The notes beneath the pieces are model-generated. The model did not search any database and was not told the DNA's origin. It worked only from the letters and a program-made list of their open reading frames with translations. This document shows positions 25,375 through 34,419 of a DNA stretch of 41,808 nucleotides, in pieces. Position numbers and translations under genes: made by a program. Source of the DNA: an uncultured Bacteroides sp. (GTDB lineage Bacteria; Bacteroidota; Bacteroidia; Bacteroidales; Bacteroidaceae); NCBI GenBank assembly GCA_945607605.1, contig CALYZE010000017.1:1-41808 (forward strand), in the 5' to 3' direction. The first letter of the stretch is position 1. The number at the start of each line of letters is the position of its first letter.

Positions 25375-27219
25375 ATGAGAAAAATTGTTTTCTTATCGAT
25401 AATGCTGATACTAGCCAGCATGCATACTTTGGCTGATGATAAGGTGTCCTTTACGGCATCTGCCCCTGATGCGGTAGCAGTGGGCGATCAGTTTAGATTG
25501 TCCTATATAGTGACTACGCAAAAAGTAAGAGATTTCCGAGCACCGTCCATCAAAGGATTTGATGTATTGATGGGACCAAGCCGATCACAGCAAAGTAGTG
25601 TACAAATGGTTAATGGGCAGACTACTTCTACCAGCAGCATTACATTTACTTATATTTTGTTGGCTAATACGGAAGGTAATTTTACCATTCCAGGTGCTAC
25701 TATTTCTGCAGATGGTAACCAAATTGTTTCTAATTCGGTGAAAATAAAAGTATTACCTGCTGATGAAGCAAATAGTGCGACATCCTCCGGCAATAGTGGC
25801 AAACAGAGTGGTACTACGAGTCGTGCTTCATCAGGGACAACAGTCTCTAGCAATGATTTATTTATTACTGCCACGGCAAGTAAAACAACTGTATATGAGC
25901 AGCAAGCTTTTTTGCTCACATATAAGATATATACATTGGTTGATTTGCGTACGTTTGAAAATGTAAAACTCCCTGATTTTAAGGGATTTCATTCACAAGA
26001 AGTCGAACTTCCGAACGATAGAAGGTGGGGAATGGAGCATTATAAAGGTAGAAATTATCAGACAACTATTTACCGCCAATTTGTGCTCTTTCCGCAACAA
26101 TCTGGTAAGTTGACGATTGATGCGGCACGTTTTGATGCAGTCATCGCAAAAGCTACGCAAGTAGCTGATCCGTTTGAAGCCTTCTTTAATGGAGGCAATA
26201 ACTATGTGGAAATCAAAAAGACATTGTTGACTCCTCAACTAACTATTGATGTGCAGTCTTTGCCTACCGGTAAACCGGTTGGATTTTCTGGTGGAGTGGG
26301 AGATTTCAATATTACTTCTTCCATTAATAGTGCGAATGTGAAGACGAATGATGCTGTTACGGTAAAACTTATTATTTCTGGTACAGGTAACTTAAAGCTT
26401 GTATCCAATCCAGAAATTAAATTTCCGGAAGATTTTGAAGTTTATGACCCGAAAGTGGATAATAAATTCCGTTTGGTTAATACAGGGCTTTCAGGGAGTA
26501 AGGTTATTGAATATCTTGCAATTCCACGCAATGCCGGAACCTATAAAATTCCTGCTGTGAAGTTTAGCTATTTTGATATTAATAGTAATTCATACAAAAC
26601 GCTGACAACAGAAGAATATAAATTGCAAGTAGAAAAAGGAGCAGGAAATGCCGCTCAAACGATTGCTAACTTTACGAATAAGGAAGATCTGAAGATTTTA
26701 AATGAAGATATTCGTTATATTAAGCAAAATGAAGTAACTCTATCTCCAAAAGATGAGTTCTTCTTTGGGTCGTTAGCTTATAAGTTGCTCTATTTGATAC
26801 CGGGTATTATATTCATGGCCTGTTTCATCATTTACCGCAAACAGATAGCAGCCAATGCTAATGTTGCGAAGATGAGGACTAAAAAAGCGAATAAAGTGGC
26901 TGTAAAACGTATGAGACAAGCTGGTAAATTACTGGCTGATAATAAGAAAGATGCATTCTATGATGAGGTTTTGAAGGCGCTATGGGGGTATATCAGTGAT
27001 AAATTAAATATTCCGGTCTCTCGGTTATCAAAGGATAATATTGAAGAGACACTTCTGAAGTATGGTGTGAATGATGCACTGATAAAAGAATTTCTTGATG
27101 CATTGAATAATTGTGAGTTTGCCCGTTTCGCTCCAGGCGATGATAACCAAGCTATGGATAAGGTATATTCAGCTTCTTTGGAGGTTATCAGCAAGATGGA
27201 AAATTCAATAAAAAAATAA
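25375..27219 (+). CDS. batD: BatD, oxygen-tolerance membrane protein
   Basis: A 614-aa protein with a signal peptide (1-20), several Ig-like beta domains in the periplasm (repeated VGDQFRLSY, VYEQQAFLLTY, NDAVTVKLIISGTGNL starts), a membrane helix (~463-481) and a cytoplasmic helical tail (~500-614). It is the largest Bat protein, and the family is named for B. fragilis aerotolerance. It starts 20 bp after batC and ends 12 bp before batE. A Ser/Thr-rich linker (~125-160) separates the first two beta domains. Confidence 0.94.
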   Translation: MRKIVFLSIMLILASMHTLADDKVSFTASAPDAVAVGDQFRLSYIVTTQKVRDFRAPSIKGFDVLMGPSRSQQSSVQMVNGQTTSTSSITFTYILLANTEGNFTIPGATISADGNQIVSNSVKIKVLPADEANSATSSGNSGKQSGTTSRASSGTTVSSNDLFITATASKTTVYEQQAFLLTYKIYTLVDLRTFENVKLPDFKGFHSQEVELPNDRRWGMEHYKGRNYQTTIYRQFVLFPQQSGKLTIDAARFDAVIAKATQVADPFEAFFNGGNNYVEIKKTLLTPQLTIDVQSLPTGKPVGFSGGVGDFNITSSINSANVKTNDAVTVKLIISGTGNLKLVSNPEIKFPEDFEVYDPKVDNKFRLVNTGLSGSKVIEYLAIPRNAGTYKIPAVKFSYFDINSNSYKTLTTEEYKLQVEKGAGNAAQTIANFTNKEDLKILNEDIRYIKQNEVTLSPKDEFFFGSLAYKLLYLIPGIIFMACFIIYRKQIAANANVAKMRTKKANKVAVKRMRQAGKLLADNKKDAFYDEVLKALWGYISDKLNIPVSRLSKDNIEETLLKYGVNDALIKEFLDALNNCEFARFAPGDDNQAMDKVYSASLEVISKMENSIKK

Positions 27220-27231
27220 TTGGAGAGTATC

Positions 27232-28062
27232 ATGATGAAAAAAACACTCTTGTTTACCCTTTGTTTGGTAATGATGATAAATAGTTTTGCTCAGGATTCT
27301 GCCGATACATTACAGGTGGACTCCATATCCGCAGGTCTAGATGCGGAGTTTTCTGCTGCAAAACAACAAAGCAATGTAACTAAAGCCGAAGGCGACAGCG
27401 CTTATATGAGAAATGATTATGCCTCTGCCATTCAAATTTATGAAAATTTACTGAAGAAAGGCGAAGCTGCTGAAGTTTACTATAATTTAGGAAATAGCTA
27501 TTATAAAGCGGATGAAATAGCGAAAGCTATTTTGAATTATGAACGTGCTTTATTATTAAAGCCAGGCAATGCTGATATTCGTGCTAATTTAGAAATAGCT
27601 CGTTCGAAAACGATTGATAAAGTAGTTCCAACGCCTGAAATCTTTTTCGTAGCGTGGACAAAATCATTAATAAACAGTTTAAGTATAGATGCATGGGCTA
27701 AATTAGGTATCGTGTTTTTTATTCTTTTGCTTGTATCTCTCAGCCTTTTCTTTTTTTCTAAGCAGGTACTATGGAAGAAAGCAGGATTTATTGCAGGGAT
27801 TGTTTTCTTAGTATTTGTGGTATTGAGTAATATATTTGCATCTCAACAAATGAGCCAGTTGCGAAATCGTAGTGCAGCTATTGTGCTCTCTCCAAGTGTT
27901 ACTGTACGTAGTACGCCTAGTGAAAGTGGTACGAGCCTGTTTATTTTGCATGAAGGTCATAAAGTTGAAATTAAGGATGATTCCATGCGCGAATGGAAAG
28001 AAATTCGATTGGAAGATGGTAAAGTAGGATGGTTGCCATCATCTACTATAGAAGCAATTTAA
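27232..28062 (+). CDS. batE: BatE, TPR and SH3-like membrane protein
   Basis: A 276-aa protein. It has a signal peptide (MMKKTLLFTLCLVMMINSFAQ), a TPR block (~45-120, YYNLGNSYYKADEIAKAILNYERAL), two membrane helices (~155-172 and ~183-200) and a C-terminal bacterial SH3-like domain (~215-276, VTVRSTPSESGTS ... GWLPSS). The ATG at 27232 is taken as the start, since the frame's TTG at 27220 lies on the batD stop boundary and a purine-rich GGAGAG precedes this ATG. It is the last gene of the Bat operon, followed by a strong terminator. Confidence 0.92.
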   Translation: MMKKTLLFTLCLVMMINSFAQDSADTLQVDSISAGLDAEFSAAKQQSNVTKAEGDSAYMRNDYASAIQIYENLLKKGEAAEVYYNLGNSYYKADEIAKAILNYERALLLKPGNADIRANLEIARSKTIDKVVPTPEIFFVAWTKSLINSLSIDAWAKLGIVFFILLLVSLSLFFFSKQVLWKKAGFIAGIVFLVFVVLSNIFASQQMSQLRNRSAAIVLSPSVTVRSTPSESGTSLFILHEGHKVEIKDDSMREWKEIRLEDGKVGWLPSSTIEAI

Positions 28063-28082
28063 CAGCACAGTGAAAAATATGA

Positions 28083-28135
28083 GGGCTTCTATAAATGATA
28101 GATTTAAATAATCTTCATTTATAGAAGCCCTTTTT
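28083..28135 (+). terminator. Bat operon terminator
   Basis: GGGCTTCTATAAATGA (28083-28098) and TCATTTATAGAAGCCC (28115-28130) form a perfect 16-bp stem, with further pairing AGAT/ATCT in the loop, followed by TTTTT. A strong intrinsic terminator 20 bp after batE. Confidence 0.92.
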
Positions 28136-28365
28136 GGTGGTATATTTTAGCTTGAATAATACTCTACAAATAACATGTGCGGAAGATATAAGTCGGCATG
28201 AAATGTAGTTTCCTGAGTAAAATTATAAAAAGATGATCATATTTTGACATAGACTTAATCCTTTTGAAAAAAGTTAATGAAATAATTTGTTTTATCTTTT
28301 TTTTTATTTAAGTTTATAGCGTGATAATAAAATGAGATAGAGTATTAACCATTAAGTTTATAGAT
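28136..28365. other. AT-rich leader region, no gene seen
   Basis: About 230 bp beyond the Bat terminator, before the small HTH gene. No ORF with coding character, tRNA or clear hairpin is seen. Possible -7 boxes such as TATCTTTT (28293-28300) miss the consensus, so the promoter of the following gene is not located. Confidence 0.5.
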
Positions 28366-28641
28366 ATGAGAACAATTACATTTAATGAACTTCGTAAAAT
28401 TAAAGACTCATTGCCTAGTGGTAGTATGCATAGAATCGCCGATGAACTTGGTCTGAATGTTGATACAGTAAGAAATTTCTTCGGTGGCCATAATTTTAAA
28501 GAAGGCAAAAGTGTAGGCATTCATTTAGAACCAGGTCCAGATGGAGGTTTAGTTATGATTGATGATACTACAGTTTTAGAACGAGCTTTAAAAATTTTAG
28601 ATGAAGTTGCAGGTAGAACTGCAGAAGCCATTCGTGCTTAA
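28366..28641 (+). CDS. small helix-turn-helix DNA-binding protein
   Basis: A 91-aa protein with a helix-turn-helix in its first half: MHRIADELGLNVDTVRNFF (~21-39) looks like the DNA-reading helices of LacI/Xre-type proteins, followed by GGHNF. The second half (LEPGPDGGLVMIDDTTVLERALKILDE) has no recognised fold and could be a dimerisation or ligand part. Similar small proteins are conserved in Bacteroides and annotated only as DNA-binding; the target is unknown. It has its own terminator and lies 80 bp before the Usp fusion gene. Confidence 0.85.
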   Translation: MRTITFNELRKIKDSLPSGSMHRIADELGLNVDTVRNFFGGHNFKEGKSVGIHLEPGPDGGLVMIDDTTVLERALKILDEVAGRTAEAIRA

Positions 28642-28659
28642 GAAAAAAGAGTAAAATGG

Positions 28660-28692
28660 ATCCCAATTGCTAATAAACAATTGGGATTTCTT
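28660..28692 (+). terminator. terminator after small HTH gene
   Basis: ATCCCAATTG (28660-28669) and CAATTGGGAT (28678-28687) form a perfect 10-bp stem, followed by a TTCTTATTTG tract. The T tract is interrupted, so termination may be partial and allow read-through into the next gene. Confidence 0.65.
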
Positions 28693-28721
28693 ATTTGTTT
28701 CAATTTTAAAATCGGTAGCTT

Positions 28722-29852
28722 ATGGAAGATAAATTAGTGACTTTAGCAATTTTGACGTATGCAAAAGCTCAGATATTGAAGAATGTGCTTGAGAATGAAG
28801 GTGTTGAAACCTACATTCATAATGTGAATCAGATACAGCCAGTTGTGTCTTCAGGCGTACGTGTGCGTATTAAAGAAAGCGATTTACCTCATGCATTGAA
28901 GATTACTGAAAGTTCGGCATGGTTGTCAGAAGAAGTAGTAGGAGAGAAGTCCCCTAAAATTGAGACCACAAGTAATAAGGTATTGATTCCTGTCGACTTT
29001 TCTAATTACTCATTGAAAGCATGTGAGTTTGGATTTAATTTTGCTCAGAATATTGGTGCAGAAGTTATATTATTGCATGTTTATTTTACACCTATTTATG
29101 CAACTTCTTTACCATATGGTGATGTATTCAATTATCAGCTAAGTGATGAAGAAAATGTAAAAAACATATTACAGAAGGTACATGCTGATCTGAATACCTT
29201 GTCAGATAAAGTAAAAGAAAAAGTAGCCATAGGAGAATTTCCTAAGGTGAAATATACATGTGTTCTGCGTGAAGGTATTCCTGAAGAGGAGGTTTTACGT
29301 TATACTAAAGAAATCCGTCCTCGTATTATTATAATGGGTACGCGAGGTAAAAATCAGAAAGACATTGATCTAATTGGTAGTGTAACTGCTGAGGTAATTG
29401 AGCGCAGTCGTGTTCCAGTTTTGGCTATTCCTGAAAACACTCCATTTAAGCAATTCTCTGAAGTTAAGCGAATTGCATTTATTACAAATTTTGATCAACG
29501 TGATTTGATAGCTTTTGATTCTTTAATTAGCAGCTTAAAGCCGTTTAAATTTTCTGTATCTCTGATCCATCTTTCAGGTGTAAAGGACACTTGGGACGAA
29601 ATCAAATTAGGCGGTATTAAAGAGTATTTCCAAAAACAATATCCGCTGTTGGATATTCGTTATGACGTTGTGAAAAATGATGATTTTCTAAATACCTTGG
29701 ATAAATATATTAAGACCAATGAAATAGATGTCATTTCGTTGACTTCTTATAAAAGGAATATCTTTTCAAGGCTGTTTAATCCTGGGATTGCCAGAAAAAT
29801 GATTTTCCATTCAGATACACCATTGTTGGTTATTTATGGAAGACCAACCTAA
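28722..29852 (+). CDS. DUF2007-like domain fused to tandem universal stress protein domains
   Basis: A 376-aa cytoplasmic protein. Residues ~1-68 resemble the DUF2007/putative-signal-transducing family (TYAKAQILKNVLENEGVETYIHN ... VRVRIKESDLPHAL). Residues ~86-235 are a first UspA domain (LIPVDFSNYSLKA ... IIMGTRGK). Its nucleotide motif GTRGKNQKDIDLIGS has the G-x2-G-x9-G(S) pattern, so ATP binding is possible. Residues ~245-376 are a second, degenerate Usp domain without the full motif. Substrate and role are unknown; Usp proteins respond to stress or starvation. No strong promoter is visible, so it may be read through from the upstream HTH gene. Confidence 0.85.
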   Translation: MEDKLVTLAILTYAKAQILKNVLENEGVETYIHNVNQIQPVVSSGVRVRIKESDLPHALKITESSAWLSEEVVGEKSPKIETTSNKVLIPVDFSNYSLKACEFGFNFAQNIGAEVILLHVYFTPIYATSLPYGDVFNYQLSDEENVKNILQKVHADLNTLSDKVKEKVAIGEFPKVKYTCVLREGIPEEEVLRYTKEIRPRIIIMGTRGKNQKDIDLIGSVTAEVIERSRVPVLAIPENTPFKQFSEVKRIAFITNFDQRDLIAFDSLISSLKPFKFSVSLIHLSGVKDTWDEIKLGGIKEYFQKQYPLLDIRYDVVKNDDFLNTLDKYIKTNEIDVISLTSYKRNIFSRLFNPGIARKMIFHSDTPLLVIYGRPT

Positions 29853-29981
29853 TAACAATATCTGACTTTATTGGATTAATATCATGATTATGTTTAATAA
29901 GGAATGGCAGTTAAACATTTCAAAGCATAAAGAACCCCTACTGAGCAATAAGTTTCTAGTATAGCCCCACAGAGAAACTAA

Positions 29982-30022
29982 AAAAAGAGCCTAATGAACT
30001 ATTTCGTTTATTAGGCTCTTTT
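29982..30022. terminator. bidirectional terminator between Usp gene and TPR gene
   Basis: AAAAGAGCCTAAT and ATTAGGCTCTTTT (centre near 30002) are exact complements in a 13-bp stem with flanking A and T runs, usable by the convergent genes on both sides. Confidence 0.85.
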
Positions 30023-30052
30023 CATTATTGAAACTTTGCTTTAAGAATTCTC

Positions 30053-31267
30053 TTATTGCATCAACTTTTCAATTTCGTCAAATTCAGGACCCATTTGCAG
30101 ATTATAATAAACTCTGTATAGACCGTTTAGCCACAAATCTTGTTGATCGGGTTTCAATTCTCTAGCCTTTTCATAGTTTGGTTTTGCTTTTTCATAAAAG
30201 CTTCTTAATGTGTTCTGCTCTGTTTTATACTTAGGATCATTCACATCGGTAGTAGCTTGTTCAGAAAAATCTTGTGCTTGTAAGCAATAGATTAAGCCTA
30301 AATTTGAGTATGCTTCAGCATATTTAGGATCTACTTCAATAGTCTTTTGGTAGAATTCAATAGCTTTATCATAGTTTTTCATGTTATGATAAAGATATCC
30401 CTTTACATACAAATAGAACGTGTTATGAGGATCCTTTGCTAACATATCGTCTGCAAACAGCATGGCTTCATCATACTTGTTATTATTGCTATAATAATCA
30501 ATCAAGTGTCCAAAGAAGAATGGATGTTCAGGATGTTTCTGGATACCTTCTTGCAAAGAAGCAATCCACTTAACTGTATCACCTTCAGCTTTCAATGCTG
30601 TAGATACAAATTCCATTGCATATTTTCCTACTTCTTTGTCATCTTGTGCATACGGAGCATACTTCAATACACTTGCATAATCTTCCATTTTTGCAGCAGC
30701 CAAGCTTGCATAATAGGCAATTTGAGGTAGAACTGTATCAGTTTTCAACAGATTCTCCTTCTCAAACATGGGGTTGGCGGCAACATCTACATAAGCAGCA
30801 AAGAACTCAAGGGCTTCCTTGTTCTTATCTTGATTAAAGAATTGGATACCACCATTAATCAAATTACCACGTTCGGCAAAAATCGCAGAAGAATTAGCCT
30901 TTCTAAATTTGTTTTTAACCTTACCTTTTTCATTAGGTATTTCTGCCAGCGCATCACATTTTAAATAGAATTTACACATGTCCAATGCGCTATTATATAC
31001 CTGAAGAGTATCATAAGGTTTTCTCAAATAGGCTTTTTCCATTTCTTTCTCACTTCTTCTTTTCTGGATAAAGCCTGCTACATCCCAAGTCTCAGCATTG
31101 TCTTTTGTCTCAGGGTTGGTCAAAGCTTGATTGATCAGTTGCTCTGCTTTGGCAAAGTCTGGATTTACTCCACCGGCAATACTTTTAGCCTCTTTTACAT
31201 TTTTTTCTTGGGCGAAAATAAAACTTGCAGCAAGTAGTAAAACCATTGAAAATAGTACTCTTTTCAT
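30053..31267 (-). CDS. secreted tetratricopeptide-repeat protein
   Basis: A 404-aa protein with a signal peptide (MKRVLFSMVLLLAASFIFAQ) and several helical repeats. The clearest TPRs are at ~265-330 (VKGYLYHNMKNYDKAIEFYQ, KTIEVDPKYAEAYSNLGLIY). It probably lies in the periplasm as a protein-binding scaffold. It follows gyrA by only 30 bp on the same strand, so it is likely co-transcribed with it, though no functional link is known. No enzymatic motif is seen and the partner is unknown. Confidence 0.85.
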   Translation of the reverse strand: MKRVLFSMVLLLAASFIFAQEKNVKEAKSIAGGVNPDFAKAEQLINQALTNPETKDNAETWDVAGFIQKRRSEKEMEKAYLRKPYDTLQVYNSALDMCKFYLKCDALAEIPNEKGKVKNKFRKANSSAIFAERGNLINGGIQFFNQDKNKEALEFFAAYVDVAANPMFEKENLLKTDTVLPQIAYYASLAAAKMEDYASVLKYAPYAQDDKEVGKYAMEFVSTALKAEGDTVKWIASLQEGIQKHPEHPFFFGHLIDYYSNNNKYDEAMLFADDMLAKDPHNTFYLYVKGYLYHNMKNYDKAIEFYQKTIEVDPKYAEAYSNLGLIYCLQAQDFSEQATTDVNDPKYKTEQNTLRSFYEKAKPNYEKARELKPDQQDLWLNGLYRVYYNLQMGPEFDEIEKLMQ

Positions 31268-31297
31268 GATTGTAGAAAATTTAAATTAATATTATGT

Positions 31298-33826
31298 CTA
31301 TTCTTCATTTTCGTTACTTATCTCGTTCTGAGATCCTTCTGCGAGGTTGACATCGCCTTCTTCTATGATTTCATCCTCATTTTCAGAAGAAACTTTGCAT
31401 ACAGAACCTATCTCATCGTTACGTTTCTCTAGATTGATGAGACGCACACCTTGCGTAGCACGGCCCATGATGCGAACATCTGCTACTTTCAAACGAATAG
31501 TAATACCTGATTTATTGATAATCATTAAATCATTTTCATCAGTTACTGATTTAATAGTCACCAACTTACCTGTTTTGTCGGTAATATTCATTGTCTTGAC
31601 ACCCTTACCGCCACGATTGGTTTTGCGATAATCTTCAATGTCAGAACGTTTTCCATACCCTTGTTCAGATACAACCATAACAGTCTCGATATCTGAATTT
31701 TTGATACAAACCATGCCTACTATTTCATCTTGTCCATCTTGGTCTAAGGTCATACCGCGTACACCGGTAGCTGTACGTCCCATGACACGAACCGCACTTT
31801 CATGGAAGCGAATGGCTCGTCCGTTACGGTTGGCTATAATGATTTCATTATCTCCATTAGTCATACGAACTTCGATCACACGGTCATCTTCACGGATGGT
31901 AATAGCATTTACACCATTTTGACGAGGACGTGAATATTGTTCAAGCAAGGTCTTTTTAATAACACCATTCTTGGTACAGAATAATACATAATGACTGTTG
32001 ATATAATCTTGGTCGTTCAAACTCTTCACGCGCAGATAAGCATTTACAGCATCATCCGAGTCAATATTTAACAAGTTCTGAATGGCACGTCCTTTGGAAT
32101 TCTTCGTTCCTTCAGGTATCTCATATACTTTCAACCAATAGCACTTACCCTTTTGTGTAAAGAACATCATGGTATTGTGCATCGTTGCAGGGTATATATG
32201 TTCAATGAAATCTTCATCGCGAGTGTCGGTACCCTTAGACCCTACTCCACCACGGTTCTGTGCACGGAATTCGCTGAGTAGCGTACGTTTAATGTATCCC
32301 ATGTGTGAAATGGTAATAATCATTTCATCATCGGCGTAAAAATCTTCAGGGTTGAACTCTTCAGATGAATAAACGATTTCAGAACGACGTTCATCACCGT
32401 ATTTTTCTTTTATTTCAATTAATTCATCTGTAATGACCTTGCGACAAAGCTCATCGTTAACGAGAATTTCTTCTAAGTAGGCAATTTGTTTTTGAATCTC
32501 TTCATATTCAGCATGAAGCTGATCTTGCATCAGTCCGGTGAGTTGTCTCAAACGCATCTCAACAATGGCACGAGACTGTATTTCAGTTAATTGGAAGCGT
32601 TCCATCAACCCCGCTATGGCATCATTAGGTGTTTTTGCGGCACGGATAATCTTGATTACTTCGTCAATATTGTCTGATGCAATGATTAAACCTTCTAAAA
32701 TGTGTGCACGTTCTTTGGCTTTGCGTAAATCATATTGCGTGCGACGGATGACTACATCATGTCGGTGCTCAATGAAGTATTTGATCAGATCCTTCAAGTT
32801 CAACACACGAGGGCGACCATGTACTAATGCAACGTTGTTTACACCGAAAGAGGTTTGTAGCAATGTCATTTTGTAGAGCTTATTCAGCACTACACTGGCA
32901 TTTGCATCCCGTTTCACATCAATAACAATACGCATCCCTTCACGGTCAGACTCATCGTTGGCATTGGCTATACCTTCAATTTTCTTTTCATTGGCTAAGT
33001 CGGCAATGTTTTTGATTAATTCTGCCTTGTTAACTCCGTAAGGAATTTCTGTTACGATAATTTTATCATGGGTGGAACCGGTTTCTATTTCTGCTCTTGC
33101 ACGCATGATGACACGTCCACGTCCTGTGAGAAAAGCCTCACGTACGCCACTCATACCATAGATGAAGCCTCCTGTCGGGAAGTCAGGAGCTTTGACATAC
33201 GTCATGAGTTCTTCTATATCTATCTCATTATTATCAATGTATGCGATGCAAGCATCAATCACCTCTGACAGATTATGAGTGGGCATATTGGTGGCCATAC
33301 CCACAGCAATACCTGATGCCCCATTGACCAAGAGATTAGGAATACGGTTGGGCATGACGGTAGGTTCTTGCAAAGAATCGTCGAAGTTGCTTTGCATATC
33401 AACCGTTTCTTTATCAAGATCTTGCATCATGTCTTCGCCGATTTTTCTTAAGCGGCACTCTGTGTAACGCATGGCAGCAGCGCTGTCACCGTCCACCGAA
33501 CCAAAGTTGCCTTGGCCGTCCACCATCATGTAGCGCATAGCCCAAGGCTGTGCCATGCGGACCAGGGCACCATATACGGAAGAGTCGCCATGAGGGTGAT
33601 ACTTACCTAATACTTCACCTACAATTCTGGCTGATTTTTTATAAGGTTTATCTGACATGTTTCCTAATCCCATCATTCCGAAAAGAATTCTTCGGTGAAC
33701 GGGTTTAAAACCATCTCTAACATCCGGAAGGGCACGCGAAACAATGACTGACATAGAGTAGTCAATGTACGATGACTTCATTTCCTCCTCGATGTTAATC
33801 TTTATAATTCTGTCTTGTTCAAGCAT
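31298..33826 (-). CDS. gyrA: DNA gyrase subunit A
   Basis: An 842-aa type IIA topoisomerase subunit. It has [17 protein letters not shown], the breakage-reunion domain with catalytic Tyr121 ([10 protein letters not shown]), the tower and coiled-coil region, and six beta-pinwheel repeats (such as [19 protein letters not shown]) for DNA wrapping. The GyrA box reads [10 protein letters not shown], close to QRRGGKG, supporting gyrase rather than topoisomerase IV. The quinolone region keeps Ser82 ([10 protein letters not shown]). It has a highly acidic C-terminal tail. It is the first gene of a probable two-gene unit with the TPR gene; gyrB is not here. Confidence 0.97.
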   Translation of the reverse strand: MLEQDRIIKINIEEEMKSSYIDYSMSVIVSRALPDVRDGFKPVHRRILFGMMGLGNMSDKPYKKSARIVGEVLGKYHPHGDSSVYGALVRMAQPWAMRYMMVDGQGNFGSVDGDSAAAMRYTECRLRKIGEDMMQDLDKETVDMQSNFDDSLQEPTVMPNRIPNLLVNGASGIAVGMATNMPTHNLSEVIDACIAYIDNNEIDIEELMTYVKAPDFPTGGFIYGMSGVREAFLTGRGRVIMRARAEIETGSTHDKIIVTEIPYGVNKAELIKNIADLANEKKIEGIANANDESDREGMRIVIDVKRDANASVVLNKLYKMTLLQTSFGVNNVALVHGRPRVLNLKDLIKYFIEHRHDVVIRRTQYDLRKAKERAHILEGLIIASDNIDEVIKIIRAAKTPNDAIAGLMERFQLTEIQSRAIVEMRLRQLTGLMQDQLHAEYEEIQKQIAYLEEILVNDELCRKVITDELIEIKEKYGDERRSEIVYSSEEFNPEDFYADDEMIITISHMGYIKRTLLSEFRAQNRGGVGSKGTDTRDEDFIEHIYPATMHNTMMFFTQKGKCYWLKVYEIPEGTKNSKGRAIQNLLNIDSDDAVNAYLRVKSLNDQDYINSHYVLFCTKNGVIKKTLLEQYSRPRQNGVNAITIREDDRVIEVRMTNGDNEIIIANRNGRAIRFHESAVRVMGRTATGVRGMTLDQDGQDEIVGMVCIKNSDIETVMVVSEQGYGKRSDIEDYRKTNRGGKGVKTMNITDKTGKLVTIKSVTDENDLMIINKSGITIRLKVADVRIMGRATQGVRLINLEKRNDEIGSVCKVSSENEDEIIEEGDVNLAEGSQNEISNENEE

Positions 33827-33873
33827 TTAAAAAGATTATTAATTATACATTTTCGGGTTCGTGAAAAACCACG

Positions 33874-33902
33874 CTAAAGTACTGCTTTTTTACGACATAC
33901 AA
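33874..33902 (-). promoter_or_regulatory. gyrA promoter candidate
   Basis: On the minus strand TTTTG (33904-33900) is followed after 18 bp by TACTTTAG (33881-33874), one base off TAnnTTTG. Transcription would start about 40 bp before the gyrA ATG. Confidence 0.4.
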
Positions 33903-34069
33903 AAGTTTTCTTTCATAAACTTTGTTGATACATCGGATTGTTTGCTGAATACCTTGAATAAAATGGCTTCTTGGCTAAATCTGGCGATTTTATTGATAGT
34001 TTGAAGTACCTTTATGAGTAATATGAGAGTCGCCATTGAACGGTTTCTGTTAATATATAAGGTATTCAT

Positions 34070-34198
34070 AACACTTTGTTTCAATATAGAGAACAAACTG
34101 TTTCTACCTATTGAAACGATTTGGCTTGTTACTTGAAACGAAGTGTTTCCTTACTTGAAACAAAGTGTTTGGTTAGTTGAAGCAGAGCGGCTAGTATT
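34070..34198. repeat. 22-bp-period tandem repeat with inverted 15-bp partner
   Basis: Four consecutive units begin at 34111, 34133, 34155 and 34177, each opening TTGAA(A/G)C; units two and three match at 18 of 22 positions (TTGAAACGAAGTGTTTCC and TTGAAACAAAGTGTTTGG). A weaker fifth unit lies at 34089-34110. AACACTTTGTTTCAA at 34070-34084 is the exact reverse complement of 34155-34169. Within units GAAAC-N5-GTTTC forms a small palindrome, as a protein-binding site might. Confidence 0.75.
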
Positions 34199-34376
34199 TA
34201 TTGACTTTGGAAAACATTTCTCTAAAGGAGGTCGTTTATCTTTTCTAAGCAAAGCGTAACTAATCACTTACGAAAATGTAATAAGGTATAAAAAGAATAG
34301 ATCATTTGTTGTCTTTGGCACGAGATTTGTATTCTATTAAAACAGTTAAATAGGATACGTTGAATTAGGAATTGCG

Positions 34377-34384
34377 TATCTTTG
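34377..34384 (+). promoter_or_regulatory. -7 box of clpC promoter
   Basis: TATCTTTG matches TAnnTTTG 35 bp before the clpC ATG, with GAGGAG as a possible ribosome-binding stretch between. No clean -33 element is seen. Confidence 0.45.
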
Positions 34385-34419
34385 TTGTGGATAACCTTTT
34401 AATTGAGGAGAAAAAGAAT

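Larger units (their letters stand above)
33827..34419. other. gyrA / clpC divergent intergenic region
   Basis: About 590 bp without a supportable gene. It holds a gyrA promoter candidate (33874-33902), a 22-bp-period tandem repeat (34089-34198) with an exact 15-bp inverted partner at 34070-34084, and a clpC -7 box at 34377-34384. The remainder is AT-rich. Confidence 0.7.

Noticed and set aside
33890-34096. 68-codon minus-strand ORF in the gyrA/clpC spacer
   Set aside because: Overlaps the gyrA promoter region and repeat, no recognisable protein features.
34089-34198. 22-bp repeats as a CRISPR array
   Set aside because: Units abut with no unique spacers, are divergent, and no cas genes are present.
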